This document shows positions 1 to 8,660 of a DNA stretch of 10,384 nucleotides, one piece after another. The notes beneath the pieces were generated by a model. That model made no database searches. It was not told the DNA's origin and saw nothing but the letters and a program-made list of their open reading frames with translations. The position numbers and the translations under genes are program-made. Position 1 is the first letter of the stretch, and every line of letters starts with the position of its first letter. Origin of the DNA: Euperipatoides rowelli (Eukaryota; Onychophora; Udeonychophora; Euonychophora; Peripatopsidae); the NCBI GenBank assembly GCA_003024985.2, contig PXIH01S0004223.1; one strand, given 5' to 3'.

Positions 1-129
1 ACAATACAGTCTCAATAGTTGATTATACCAACATCACCTAGGAGGCGTTGATTACACACACACAAAAGAAAATTGAAATAAAATAAAAAAAAGTTGAGAC
101 AACAGAAAATTAAAACCCAAAATTAACTT

Positions 130-1013
130 ATTCTCCCCTTTTAAAACCCTATTAGGCTGCACAACCTCTTTTTGAACATTATAAAGATAACTTTTGTTAA
201 AATTGACAAGTGAACAAGTCATCTTAGAAAATAAATTATTTATATCAATAACCGCTCCAATTCCCTATCGGAAGAGATAAACACAGTTATGTCATCCAAA
301 AATTCTGACACATTCACACATACACCAGTCCCACTTATTCTGATCCTTTTATGCTACACTCTATCTTGGCAATAAATTCTATTAAGTACAAAGAGTGCAT
401 AGCACTAGATAAAGGAGACCCTTGCCAGATTGATTGCTGTAATTCAATAAAGTTACCCACAAACCTAAGGTTCAAAAAGGCAATCATTCTGCATCTCGTA
501 GTACTTATCATAAGTTTCGTCAACTTATTAAGCCCAGATATTTAAAGATCAAATACTGTAAGTACTCAATATTCACCTGATTAAAGGCATTCTACATATC
601 TAAACATAGTATGTATCTGTTGACTCCCTTCTTTGAGCAACTCATTGAGAACACCAGATGATGCATCAATATGGCTGTCTGCATTGATCTCACTCTAATT
701 CCCAATATATTTACCGACAATATTTCCCCAAAGCATCAGCATGTCCCAACAACATTTTCTGTAATAGCTTAAGATCAACATTCATGAGAGCTATGGGTCT
801 NTATTCGTCAACTTGACAGACCTCTTTAACTTTATTTTTTTGCTTTAGGTATCATTTTTATATATATACAATGTTTTCAACCCATAAATAAGCATCTGAA
901 TCTTGATCATTCAAGAGAGAATTAAAACATTTACCAAAAGCTGCAGAACTTTACTAGGGCTCTGAGTATAAAAAAATAAGTCAATCTATCAAGGTCAAGA
1001 CTGGAATGAGGCT
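130..1013 (-). pseudogene. LINE copy A ORF2: reverse transcriptase remnant
   Basis: Conserved RT blocks appear in the expected order on the minus strand, in several frames: RPIALMNVD (752-800, RT motif 1); LDM*NAFNQVNIEYL (about 559-603), carrying the first catalytic Asp with a stop two codons later; QGSPLSS inside the open segment 523-335; and FLDDIT (285-302), equivalent to the YxDD catalytic box with both Asp codons present at 291-296. A following NFNKSYLYN (around 180-205) fits the Leu-x-x-Asn-x-x-Lys-Ser block after the catalytic box. At least four frame changes or stops separate these blocks. The N at 801 adjoins motif 1. The region after the Lys-Ser block towards position 1 shows no motif that I can name. 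Confidence 0.82.
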
Positions 1014-1607
1014 TCATCTTCGCCAGGACTCCTGCAATTCCTGTGCCGTAAAATCACTACTAGATACCTGATCTGCTTCCATCAAAGGTTCTAACACCTG
1101 TTTTCTTTTAAACCATCTGTACCAGATGCTACCATAAAAATTATCGAAATCCCCTGTACAATCCTTGTCAGCTCTCAAATCTGCAAGATACCTCCTTTGA
1201 GCAACATCTACAACACTCTGAGGGGAGGTGTAAATGTTTTGAGCGTCCTGGAATGCTAAAATGTTTCCAGTAGCCTTTCTCTTTTTTAACCATTTTAAGA
1301 CTATCCATTTTGGAGTATGAAGTGAAAACACACTATTCTGCGCATATTTATTAATTACATTTTTCTTTTTTACATACTCTAAATATTCAATTCTCTCCTT
1401 CTGTTGTAATGCTCTGCCTGCTACTTCCTTCTCATCCAAGATCAATTCAGCATATTGCAAATATCTTTTCTTAAGTTCACTCTCTATAGATCTATTAATA
1501 TTCTTTGCCCTCTCCAAATTAATATCAACAATTTGTCTCTTAATTATTTGCCATAACATTTTATCATTTAATCCAACTTTAAATATATGATCTTGTTTTA
1601 TTCTCAT
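1014..1607 (-). pseudogene. LINE copy A ORF2: linker between endonuclease and RT, 197 codons open
   Basis: An uninterrupted 197-codon minus-strand stretch lies between the endonuclease and RT segments of copy A. It is rich in Lys, Glu, Leu and Gln with a helical, coiled-coil look (for example ELKKRYLQYAELILDEKE). It ends in EPLMEADQ...TAQELQESW, which corresponds to the segment just before the Gly-Pro-Asp-Gly-Leu motif that opens LINE RT domains. The RT-opening motif itself is not visible after 1014. Such linkers are poorly conserved in sequence, so the call depends on position and on the terminal pattern. It is the longest open frame in this copy, while both flanks contain several breaks. 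I infer a surviving fragment of ORF2, not a separate gene; the Met at 1607 is just the first one in the open stretch. Confidence 0.75.
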
Positions 1608-1714
1608 AATATCAATTTCAATATTTTTTTTCCCGGACCGGAACCGGTTTTAGCTTATTCATGCTTTTAATCGCTACTCCTCCATACCTGATTCCACATA
1701 TTAAGGTCGCATGA

Positions 1715-2357
1715 TCAGAAAATAAATAGGGTTAACAACCAAAAGAAAACACAACCACTATTCCTTTGTATAATGATCCTATCCAGCCTATTCGATGAGC
1801 ATTTTGCAAATCTAGTTTTTATAAAATCCAAATTCTTATCAACTGCCACATATATTAAATTATATTTTTCAATCAACAAATCCATCTGTTTCTCATGAAA
1901 CTGTGTATTCACATTAAAATCTCCTACCAGCAAACATTGATGCTCCTCCTTGCGCAATATTTTTTTAATTACCAAAAACATCATTTTTCTAGCAGATGCC
2001 ATGCACGGCATATGCACATTGATAAAAACATAAATTGTATTTTAAATACTAACTTTCATGAACATTATGCGCTCGTTTAAATTTTCATCACAAATAATTT
2101 GACTCGTCAATGCTTTATATTCCTGAATATCCAGAATTAATTAAATTTTCATAAATAGAATACTCAACCTCGCATTGCCTCCATATTCTCCCATCATCAA
2201 TTCTCTTTCTATGTGTTTCCTGCAGAAAAATTAAAGATGGCGTATTAAAAATCAATTTGGAAACTGTTAAGGCAGACCTCAGCGGTTTATTCAATGTCCT
2301 AACATTTGCCACCTTAAGCCAAAAATTAGAATAATTAAATATATTATTAATAAACAT
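1715..2357 (-). pseudogene. LINE copy A ORF2: AP-like endonuclease remnant
   Basis: The N-terminal endonuclease of LINE ORF2 nicks the genomic target to prime reverse transcription. Reading from Met at 2357, the frame gives KVANVRTLNK and then FLQETH (2211-2231), the usual Asn/Glu metal-binding region of AP-endonuclease-like domains. A stop and frameshift follow after 2115. The frame resumes at 2017 and contains VGDFNV (within 1910-1933), the conserved catalytic Asp/Asn block, then KYNLIYV and NRLDRIII, which fit the later conserved blocks where Ser-Arg-x-Asp is expected. The piece between the two open frames (2018-2114) should carry the middle of the domain but is broken. The key residues Glu and Asp-x-Asn are retained, so decay is by frame disruption rather than by loss of these sites. 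Confidence 0.8.
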
Positions 2358-2484
2358 TAAAAGTTATATATAAAGAACATCTTGAAATCACTACTACCAA
2401 TCACATTATTCCTCTTACAATTTAAATACTCAAAAATCGTTGATAAAACAATATTAATAACAAAAGTTAAGTCAGTTAAATTAT

Positions 2485-3550
2485 TTAACATGATTCCCAG
2501 TTTTTTTTTACCTTCTTCAGAGGGTCAATTGACTGTTCCATAAGCTTTTTCTTCCTGCCCCTTGCACTTCTCCTTGTCTTTGTCCCTAACACAAGCTTAA
2601 ATTCTTTCTGCAAAGTATACTTTATCTGCATATCTGACTCTCAGCTGGAATCAACTACCATACTGAGATTTCTCTCACTGAACGCTGACTTAAAAAAAGA
2701 CTTCTGCACTTGCTCTGCAATTTTCTCAGACAATGCAATCATGTTCTGCCAGACTTTGCGGACTCTATCTGTGCACCATCATCACTGACACCCTCTTTTT
2801 CTTCAATATTATGATTTTCCAAATTTATTAAAGCAATCACATTTTTATTTTTATTTTTTATCACCGATTGACTGGGCTGTGCACCTTGAAAGCCATCATT
2901 GACAAACAACTGTGAGTATAAGAGGTTCTCCTGTAATCTAAATTTACAATCCAAGTGATTGTCCTCAAAATAAATCTTACACCTCCGACATTAAATCTTC
3001 TTACATTCAAAGGATTTATGCCCTTGCTCCGAGTAATTGAGACACACTGTTCTTCCTTTGATAGTAATCAAAACTTTATCACCATTAATTATCAGAATAT
3101 GCGGAATTTGGTCAATATGCCATCCGTGCAATGGGGTAGCAAAAACCTTTATCACACTCGTATTTAAATAATCCTTCATCAATTTCTGCTGTTTCATTTC
3201 AAAAGAAAAAATGATATAGTTTTCAAGCTTTTTTTTTCAAAGCAGCGTAATCAACCTCAGGGGAATACCAATGTATTCTCATGTTAAGCCTAGCTCTTAT
3301 TGCTCCCCACTCATCTGGAATAATGTTATACAATCTAAACACTAATAAATTTGACGACCTTCTCTTGTATGCTTTTATCCTTAAAACCGATTCCAATATA
3401 CTTATTTTTTCTCGGGTAGTAAAGACCCTTAATTTGGTCAAATTTAACAAATTTTATAACATTCTTGATTAATTCACTTACTACTATATCAGTCTCCAAG
3501 TCCTCATTATATAGTGTGAGTATTAGCCTATTTGGCCTGTAGAGATTTTT
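2485..3550 (-). pseudogene. LINE copy A ORF1 remnant (RNA-binding, zinc knuckle protein)
   Basis: ORF1 proteins of this group bind element RNA and form the ribonucleoprotein. The minus-strand frame opens at 3550 and encodes a stretch containing NKYIGIGF (about 3380-3403) that matches RRYIGIDF in copy B. A frameshift near 3340-3360 moves to a frame with IHWYSPEVDY. A second shift in the A-rich run near 3231-3240 leads into VLITIKGR and the first zinc knuckle (3003-3044: Cys, Tyr in place of the second Cys, Gly-His, Cys). Another frameshift precedes the second knuckle (2946-2990, spacing C-x2-C-x7-H-x2-C). The C-terminal part, with one internal stop near 2640, ends in a basic tail (RRSARGRKKK) and a stop at 2485. 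At least three frameshifts make it non-functional. Family assignment rests on the knuckle arrangement and on parallels with copy B. Confidence 0.78.
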
Positions 3551-3572
3551 TTATCTATTGTTCATGATTTCC

Positions 3573-3764
3573 AATCCAGCCCCATGATACATTGTGCCAA
3601 CAGAAATGTAACCACTTGAGCATGTTATGGTCATGTGACTGGAGGTAACATCATCAATTTTGTATAGATTTTAATGCTTGATTAGTCACATGCCTTCTTG
3701 ACCAGATGATGTACTACTAAGGTGCATTATGAGATTATAGCTGTGTCAAGGTCTTGGATCATGG
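3573..3764 (+). repeat. Left arm of ~190-bp imperfect inverted repeat
   Basis: The left arm starts with aatccagccccatgat and ends with tcttggatcatgg. Compared with the reverse complement of 4006-4201, the first 29 bases differ at 2 positions and the last 46 at about 7. The middle aligns loosely with small gaps. The arm has stops in the frame that is open in the other arm. It lies just upstream (on the plus strand) of a Penelope-like nuclease remnant; elements of that class often carry terminal repeats in direct or inverted orientation, so this may be one, but no diagnostic feature proves it. The 241-bp spacer between the arms (3765-4005) holds nothing that I recognise. Confidence 0.72.
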
Positions 3765-4005
3765 AAATTACTGAGCATTTATGGAAATGGCTGAACATTC
3801 CTGAAGGTACAAAAAGTGATATAGACTAAAATTAAGCAGGTTTCACATGGTGAATCAATTTGTGAAATCTTTGTGTCAATCCAACCATTTTTGACAGAGT
3901 TATTTACGTTTGAGTGATTTGTTAAAATAAAATCACATGACAGAAAAACCAAAGACATAGGAAGATGTAGTTTGAGGTTGGGAGTCAAATCCGATATTGG
4001 CAAGT

Positions 4006-4201
4006 CCATGATCCAATATTTAGACACAGCTTTAATCCCAGAATGCACCTTAATATTATGTAACATCCAGTCAAGAAATCAAGAGACCGGTCAATCATGA
4101 TGTTCTGCTTAAGATTTGATGTTGATATCTTCAGTGACTTGCCACTAACAGGGCCAAATGACATCACTTTATGTTGGCACAATGCATCATGAGGCTGGAT
4201 T
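4006..4201 (-). repeat. Right arm of ~190-bp imperfect inverted repeat
   Basis: This is the reverse-complement partner of 3573-3764. Read on the minus strand it starts aatccagcctcatgatgcattg and ends ttggatcatgg. Both outer and both inner ends of the two arms match well, so the repeat has defined borders rather than being a chance patch. A 96-codon minus-strand open frame (4275-3985) covers this arm, but its translation resembles no family I know and the left arm is not open, so I do not call it a gene. Confidence 0.72.
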
Positions 4202-4289
4202 AGAAACATTTTTTTTACTCTACTCATCTTGTAGTATAAGAGAAAATCATTAAATATTTCTTTGTTAGATATCATCCAAGTTCACTATA

Positions 4290-4650
4290 ATGCTATGTGA
4301 ATCAAATGAATATCAGAAGGTCATACAAAATAGTTTACTTTTTTTTAAAAAAATGTATGACCTCCTTGGGGAAGGGAGAGAGGCTGTACATGGAATTATC
4401 TATCTTGTGTGCTGCACATGCACAGGGATGTATGTAGGATGTAATAGACAAGAAAAGTTGATGCATATGTGTCAGCATACTAAATTGGACAAACAGCTAA
4501 TTGTTTACAAACACACCCAAAATACAGGGCATTCTATGAATACAGTGGAAAATAAATTAAAAAAAAACATTATTTAATCATTATTCTGTAGGGGGAGATT
4601 ATGGGAGGGGAGAGTCTTACACAGCTAACTCTTATACAAGGCAAATCAAC
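4290..4650 (+). pseudogene. Penelope-like element remnant: GIY-YIG endonuclease domain
   Basis: The frame from 4290 to 4577 contains GIIYLV, a Cys-Thr-Cys turn, MYVG, a basic/Met segment ending in His (HMCQHTK) and TGHSM. This succession matches the GIY-YIG nuclease at the C-terminus of Penelope-like retroelements, where the usual form is G-[VI]-[IV]-Y-L-x-C-x-C-G-x-x-Y-[VI]-G, then an Arg-rich helix, and later a G-H-S block. The conserved Arg of the catalytic helix appears lost (Lys-Leu-Met-His-Met). After the stop at 4577 another frame gives GGDYGRGES (from 4591), weakly like the Gly-Gly-Asp...Glu-Ser block that follows in the family. The RT domain expected upstream is not visible. It is therefore a short, dead 3' fragment. 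The Met at 4290 is the first in the open frame, after a stop at 4266, and not a real start. Confidence 0.68.
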
Positions 4651-5228
4651 ATGTTACAAGTGTAGGATGATGGGAGTCTATTCTTCTTGATAAGGGGGCA
4701 GCTGTAAAAGAAAGGTTATTATCTAAAGGATATGAGACAAACCCAAGGTAGGAGAACACAAGATATAATATATAATTTGCAAACATGACCAAGATAGCAT
4801 ATGTATGTATGAGTACATTTAGAGGGTATATAATACAGTGAAAGTCTAGGAGTAACCTAAATAATAATGGGTTATCTGTGCTGTTATCATCTATGGATGG
4901 TGAAGCCGGGATACATCAGTTGATGCCTAGGAGTAAGATTAGTTTTAACAGCGATAGCTGTGTCGAGAGAGTCTATTATTTGACAGTTCAGTATTCACAA
5001 TCCCAGCAAGTTGGGACAATTACAAGCCAATAGAGTTGAACAGGTCTCTAAGATTTATCAAGGTTCGAGCAGGGTCAGTTCAGGTTCTGCAAAGTATATC
5101 TTGGCTTTGCCCTACATCGAATGGCTTCATGTTATATTTTTCCATTTCCTTTTATACTTTTTCTCCGGAGAGGGAGTGATGGATTTGTGGTTAGTGATAA
5201 TTGTATAAATTTGGATGGGATTTGAAAA
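4651..5228. other. Unassigned segment, possibly LINE copy B 5' leader
   Basis: There is no gene that I can support in this 578-base stretch. It holds a short reading (4689-4748) with the string VKERLLSKGY that faintly recalls a region downstream of the RT in Penelope-like elements, and a 65-codon open frame at 5011-5208 without recognisable similarity, hydrophobic at its end. Part of it may be the 5' untranslated leader of LINE copy B, because the ORF1 start of that copy lies at 5277, but no border motif is visible. Confidence 0.4.
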
Positions 5229-5263
5229 TTGAGATATTTTAGTCATAAAGTTTTTGCTTGCTT

Positions 5264-5283
5264 ACTTCCGGTTAAGATGGCGG
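5264..5283 (+). promoter_or_regulatory. ETS site next to YY1-like AAGATGGCGG at LINE ORF1 start
   Basis: ACTTCCGG (5264-5271) is a consensus ETS-family site, and AAGATGGCGG (5274-5283) is the core of a YY1 site. The two are two bases apart, an arrangement known from animal TATA-less promoters; mammalian L1 5' ends also carry a YY1 site. The ATG of the YY1 core is the proposed ORF1 start (5277-5279). Function is inferred from motif identity and position only. Confidence 0.45.
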
Positions 5284-6457
5284 ACTATAGCCAGCTATCA
5301 ACCGTTGATGCTCAAATTGTTTCTCATAATTGGTTTCAAAAGTTTCAAAATGATATCACAAGCTTTGATTTGGCTGTTGGAGATGTGGAAGATAATTCAG
5401 AATGTTATATTAAGCTGCTCAAAAGCCTTAAATATTGACACAAAGCGATGTAGCCGGTATATTCACCATATTCACTGAAACGATAGATCTTTGCATTGTT
5501 TAGTGAAGCGAATGATATTCGGTTGAACATGGTAGAAGTTGTTTTGGAGGTAATTAAAATTGTGGTGAAGGAAGCAATACAAAGTTTACATTTTCCAAGG
5601 AACAGAAGATATATTGGAATAGATTTTGTCAGTGAAGAAATTACAAGTGCAGAATACATTTAAAGTGTTTGAGCAAAGTTTAGTGGTGCCTTATACGATG
5701 AGAGAGTTGAGTCAGTAGGTGGATATTTGAGTACACTGGTACCAAGCTGATGAGGATATGATGAAGGTAAGAGTTGCATTAAGTTCATATGTAAATATAC
5801 TGAGTTTTGATAATGAGGATTTCAAAATTACGAGTGATATTAATTTTAAATCAAGTATGATCTATGTAAAAGGAACTTTAAAACCAGGAGTTCAATTACA
5901 ATCAGTGCCTCATATGACGAGCATTGGAAGGATATCAGTGTTAATCCCAATCAGAGGTAGGGAGCCCCTATGCTTGTCATATAGGCAAGTGGAGCACAAA
6001 TCTCAGGAATGTTCATATAGGAAATGTAAACAATGTCAGGAATGGTACACAGGAGGGCATGAGAATTGTGAGGGGAGGGAGACAAAGAAAATGTTATACT
6101 CTAGTGTTTTAAAAGATAATGTAAATGAAGAAAAGCGGATGATAGAGGAATTTAGTTTTGATACACTTCCCTCCTTGAAGGATGTAAATAGAAAAGTTGA
6201 GTGACAATACACAACAGGAGAAGCTGCAAATACATGTTGATAATGATAAGCTATATGCTGACCCTAGCTTCAAGCAGTAACAAGAGATGGGGGAGCTAGC
6301 ATTGGGTGTCAGTTCCAGTGAGGATGATATTATTGAAGTGGATCCGGAAATTTTTACTGAAGAGGAGTGTGCTAGATCATTACAACTGTGTAATATGAAA
6401 GTTCTAAGGACAAGCAAGAGTGAAAAAAGGTGGCCGTCAATGATGAGCAGGAATTGA
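5277..6457 (+). pseudogene. LINE copy B ORF1 remnant (RNA-binding, zinc knuckle protein)
   Basis: The frame from 5277 starts MADYSQLSTVDAQ and stops at 5438. ORF1 sequence continues in another frame at 5529-5660 (contains RRYIGIDFVSEE, matching copy A), then shifts near 5658 to FKVFEQSLVVPY with a stop near 5716, and again into the long open stretch 5758-6204. That stretch carries VLIPIRGR and two zinc knuckles: CLSYRQVEHKSQEC, with Tyr instead of the second Cys and Glu before His, and CKQCQEWYTGGHENC, spaced C-x2-C-x7-H-x2-C. A last segment (6200-6457, one stop) is acidic (SSSEDDIIEVDPE) and ends at a stop at 6455. At least four breaks are present. In this group ORF1 protein coats the element RNA. 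The start at 5277 is chosen because MAD follows the promoter-like site and is in frame with the first open segment. Confidence 0.78.
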
Positions 6458-6578
6458 TCTATGCTAAAGAAACTAAGCGTTAATATAAGAATTGTTGAGG
6501 CTTCTAATGATAAGGTAGAATTGGGAAAAAAGAAGATATTATGGTAGTGGAGGTGGTAATAATGGGTAATTTTAAGCA

Positions 6579-7190
6579 ATGGCAGACATTCATAAACTAT
6601 CTATTTTTTCAATAAATGTGCGTTCATTAAATTCGGAAAATAGTGTGAGAATTATATTGAAATAGGCTATGAAATTGTCACAATGATTTTATTTATTCAA
6701 GAAACTAGAAGATGTATGGAAATGATTATGTTTGGAGATATATTAAGAGTCAATATGAGCTATATGAACATCGACTAAATAGTTGTAGGCAAGGACTTGC
6801 CATTTTGGTTTCAAAACTGTTGATGGGGTATGGTTTGAAAGTTGGCATTCTAAGTGATAATATATGTATAGTAATGAAAGTAGAAAATAATATTCTGCAA
6901 TTTTATAATATTCATGCTCCCATATTAGGGTCCAAAAGAAGGGAATTTTATGTGTTATTGGGCGGAAAATTATGAAATTATAAAGGGAATGTGTTTCTAA
7001 TAGGAGATTATATAATAACCTTAATTTGTCATATAAGGAGAGGGTAAAACAGGGGTTCATGATGAGATATAACTTGATAGATGTGGTGGTGCTTAAGGGC
7101 ATGGAACAGCTCTTGACAATAAGAGATAGAAGATCAACGAATTGATTGGATATGATAATGGTGGGGAAGATGCCTGTTTTTATCATTATG
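6579..7190 (+). pseudogene. LINE copy B ORF2: AP-like endonuclease remnant
   Basis: ORF2 probably starts at Met 6579 (MADIHKLSIFSINVRSLN), giving the Asn of the first endonuclease block, then stops near 6663. FIQETR (6692-6709) supplies the metal-binding Glu in another frame. The open frame 6712-6975 carries CRQGLAILVSK and FYNIHAP, standard middle blocks of LINE endonucleases. FLIGDY (6994-7011) sits where Gly-Asp-Phe-Asn is expected, so the catalytic Asp is kept but Asn is not evident. MRYNLIDVV follows (about 7060-7087). The final Ser-Arg-x-Asp-His block is eroded (around 7130-7170). Several stops and frameshifts make it inactive. It nicks target DNA in live relatives. Confidence 0.78.
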
Positions 7191-7918
7191 ATTTAAAATA
7201 TCAATTCATTCCATTCCCAGAACATTAATGATGATGTATTGTTATAATAATGAATATCATGAGAAGTATCTTAGGGTGGGGATAACTCTTTCATGGACAG
7301 GGTTGTTGATGGATGAGTGTAAAATGTTGGAGGCTATGAGTTTGTGGTCACTTCTGCCCTCTTGAATCCTTATTTAAAATGTACTATATTAAAAAAATGG
7401 CTTATGATTTTAAAGTGCAGAAGGCGTTGTGCAACAAAAGAAACATTAACATGGTAATAGACAGTAATAATGATTATATAAATTATTTGATTAATAGGCG
7501 AATGGTGGAGGTGAATATGTCCAGAAGCTAAGGTATAGAAATGAATATCTGTTAAAAACTGATGAAGAGAAGACAAGAGATTTATGTTACCAACCAATCC
7601 CCAAGTGGAAATTATTGTCAGCACTCAAGGAAAATTAGAGGCAATGTTCACATATTGCAAATTGATGGTGTTTGTTATGAAAATGATCTTGATATTGTAA
7701 GGAATGCTCAGAAACATCTTATAAGTACTGTTAATAATGCATTTGAAGAGAAAGAAGAAGTAGACTGGTTTAAGATGAATGACACTGATGGAGGTTATAA
7801 GTTCATTGTATCTAAGAATTGGAAGGTAATGTATACTGATAATGATTATATAAATCAAGATATTAGAATGGGGGAATTGTTGGTGGCTGTCAAATCTATA
7901 AAAACTGAGGTAGAGGCA
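7191..7918 (+). pseudogene. LINE copy B ORF2: linker between endonuclease and RT
   Basis: The first part (7191-7560) is badly broken and shows no motif that I can name. From 7562 a 131-codon open frame runs into the RT-opening motif at 7919. Its content fits the region before LINE RT domains: an I-D-G turn (LQIDGVCYENDLDIV), a run resembling the F-x-x-L-F segment (HLISTVNNAF), then IRMGELLVAVKSIK, the helix that precedes Gly-Pro-Asp-Gly-Leu. This corresponds in position to 1014-1607 of copy A, although the two share little sequence. Confidence 0.68.
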
Positions 7919-8660
7919 GGGCCTGATGGGTTGGGTAATTTTTTTAATGCTCTATAACTTTGAGAGATAGTCAATTATTGCTAGACTATATGAACTATCT
8001 GTTCTGTGATATTATAGATAATGTGGTTTTTGCTCAACATAATTCTGTGTACATAAAAATGATTACTAAGACAAAGGGGAGCACTGGGTACATCACAGTG
8101 GTGATGAAGTATAGGCCCATAGCTTTAATAAATTCTGATATGAAACTGCTTCAAAAAATTATGCTGAAGTAGGGTGTTGCCAGAAGGAGTTTTCGAAATA
8201 AAGGGGCGACCCATTTCAGAGGTGCTAATGTGGATGCGTTAAGTGTTCAGTTTAAGAAATAAATAAAGAAGTATGATTACATATATCATCAAGGTGGATA
8301 CAGAAAATGCTTTTACCTTTGTCAATATTGAGTATTTTAATTATATAGTGTTCAAGTTCATTCAGGGAGAATAAAACCACAAGGATGATTATTTCTTCGA
8401 TTCGAAACAAGTCGCTAGCTTTTATGAACAGTAGGAAATACTCTCAATTTGAAACTTTGAAACATGGCTTATTGGAGGGGTTGCCCTTGTCCTCAGTGTT
8501 CTATGCAGTGTTCCTATTGATTTATATATAGCCCTGAAAAAGTTAACGAGTGGAGTATTGGGGATGAATAAGTTGGCGAAGATCAACCTAATTTCCTTCA
8601 TAGATTATATTAATGTGGTCATTTCATCTAGGGAGCAAGTCTTTGCAGTATATAAGTGTT
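7919..8660 (+). pseudogene. LINE copy B ORF2: reverse transcriptase remnant, catalytic Asp lost
   Basis: RT blocks in order: GPDGL (7919-7933), opening the domain; YRPIALINSD (8110-8139); KVDTENAFTFVNIEYF (8291-8338), with the first catalytic Asp; GLLEGLPLSS (8466-8495), the equivalent of the Gln-Gly-x-Pro-Leu-Ser block with Gln changed to Glu; and FIDYIN (8597-8614), where the second Asp of the YxDD box is Tyr (TAT at 8606-8608). Stops follow the first block at 7957 and the second at 8170, and several frame changes separate the blocks. In active relatives this domain copies the element RNA at the nicked target. Loss of the second catalytic Asp would abolish activity even without the frame breaks. 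Confidence 0.83.

Larger units (their letters stand above)
1..3550 (-). mobile_element. Decayed LINE copy A (L1/Tx1-like), 3' end beyond window
   Basis: A non-LTR retrotransposon read on the minus strand. In order along that strand I see an ORF1 remnant with zinc knuckles, a basic ORF1 tail, an AP-like endonuclease, a coiled linker and a reverse transcriptase reaching the catalytic Asp-Asp near 291-296. This order is that of L1/Tx1-type LINEs. Intact relatives have roughly 1 kb of ORF2 after the catalytic motif; only about 280 bases remain here, so the 3' part lies outside the window or is lost. The coding frame closes at 3550, and the N-terminal ORF1 part present in copy B is not seen, so the copy is probably 5' truncated. 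Stops and frameshifts occur throughout. Bases 1-120 (short AC run at 54-63, A-rich stretch at 70-95) show no clear coding signal, and the element boundary there is uncertain. Confidence 0.85.

Noticed and set aside
54-63. Short AC dinucleotide run
   Set aside because: Only about five units, too short to call a microsatellite with any meaning.
3985-4275. 96-codon minus-strand open frame over the right repeat arm, overlapping another at 3779-4066
   Set aside because: No recognisable family, not open in the matching left arm, and two overlapping frames in the same AT-rich stretch suggest chance.
5062-5076. ggttcgagcagg, resembling a pol III B box
   Set aside because: No A box at a suitable distance upstream and no SINE-like structure around it.
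5011-5208. 65-codon open frame with a hydrophobic C-terminal half
   Set aside because: No similarity or start context; it lies in an unassigned AT-rich stretch and is short enough to be chance.
6109-6579. 156-codon minus-strand open frame, and a 147-codon one at 6743-7186
   Set aside because: They lie antisense to well-supported LINE copy B ORF1 and endonuclease segments; their composition (Ser, Leu, Ile rich) is what antisense of that coding would give.
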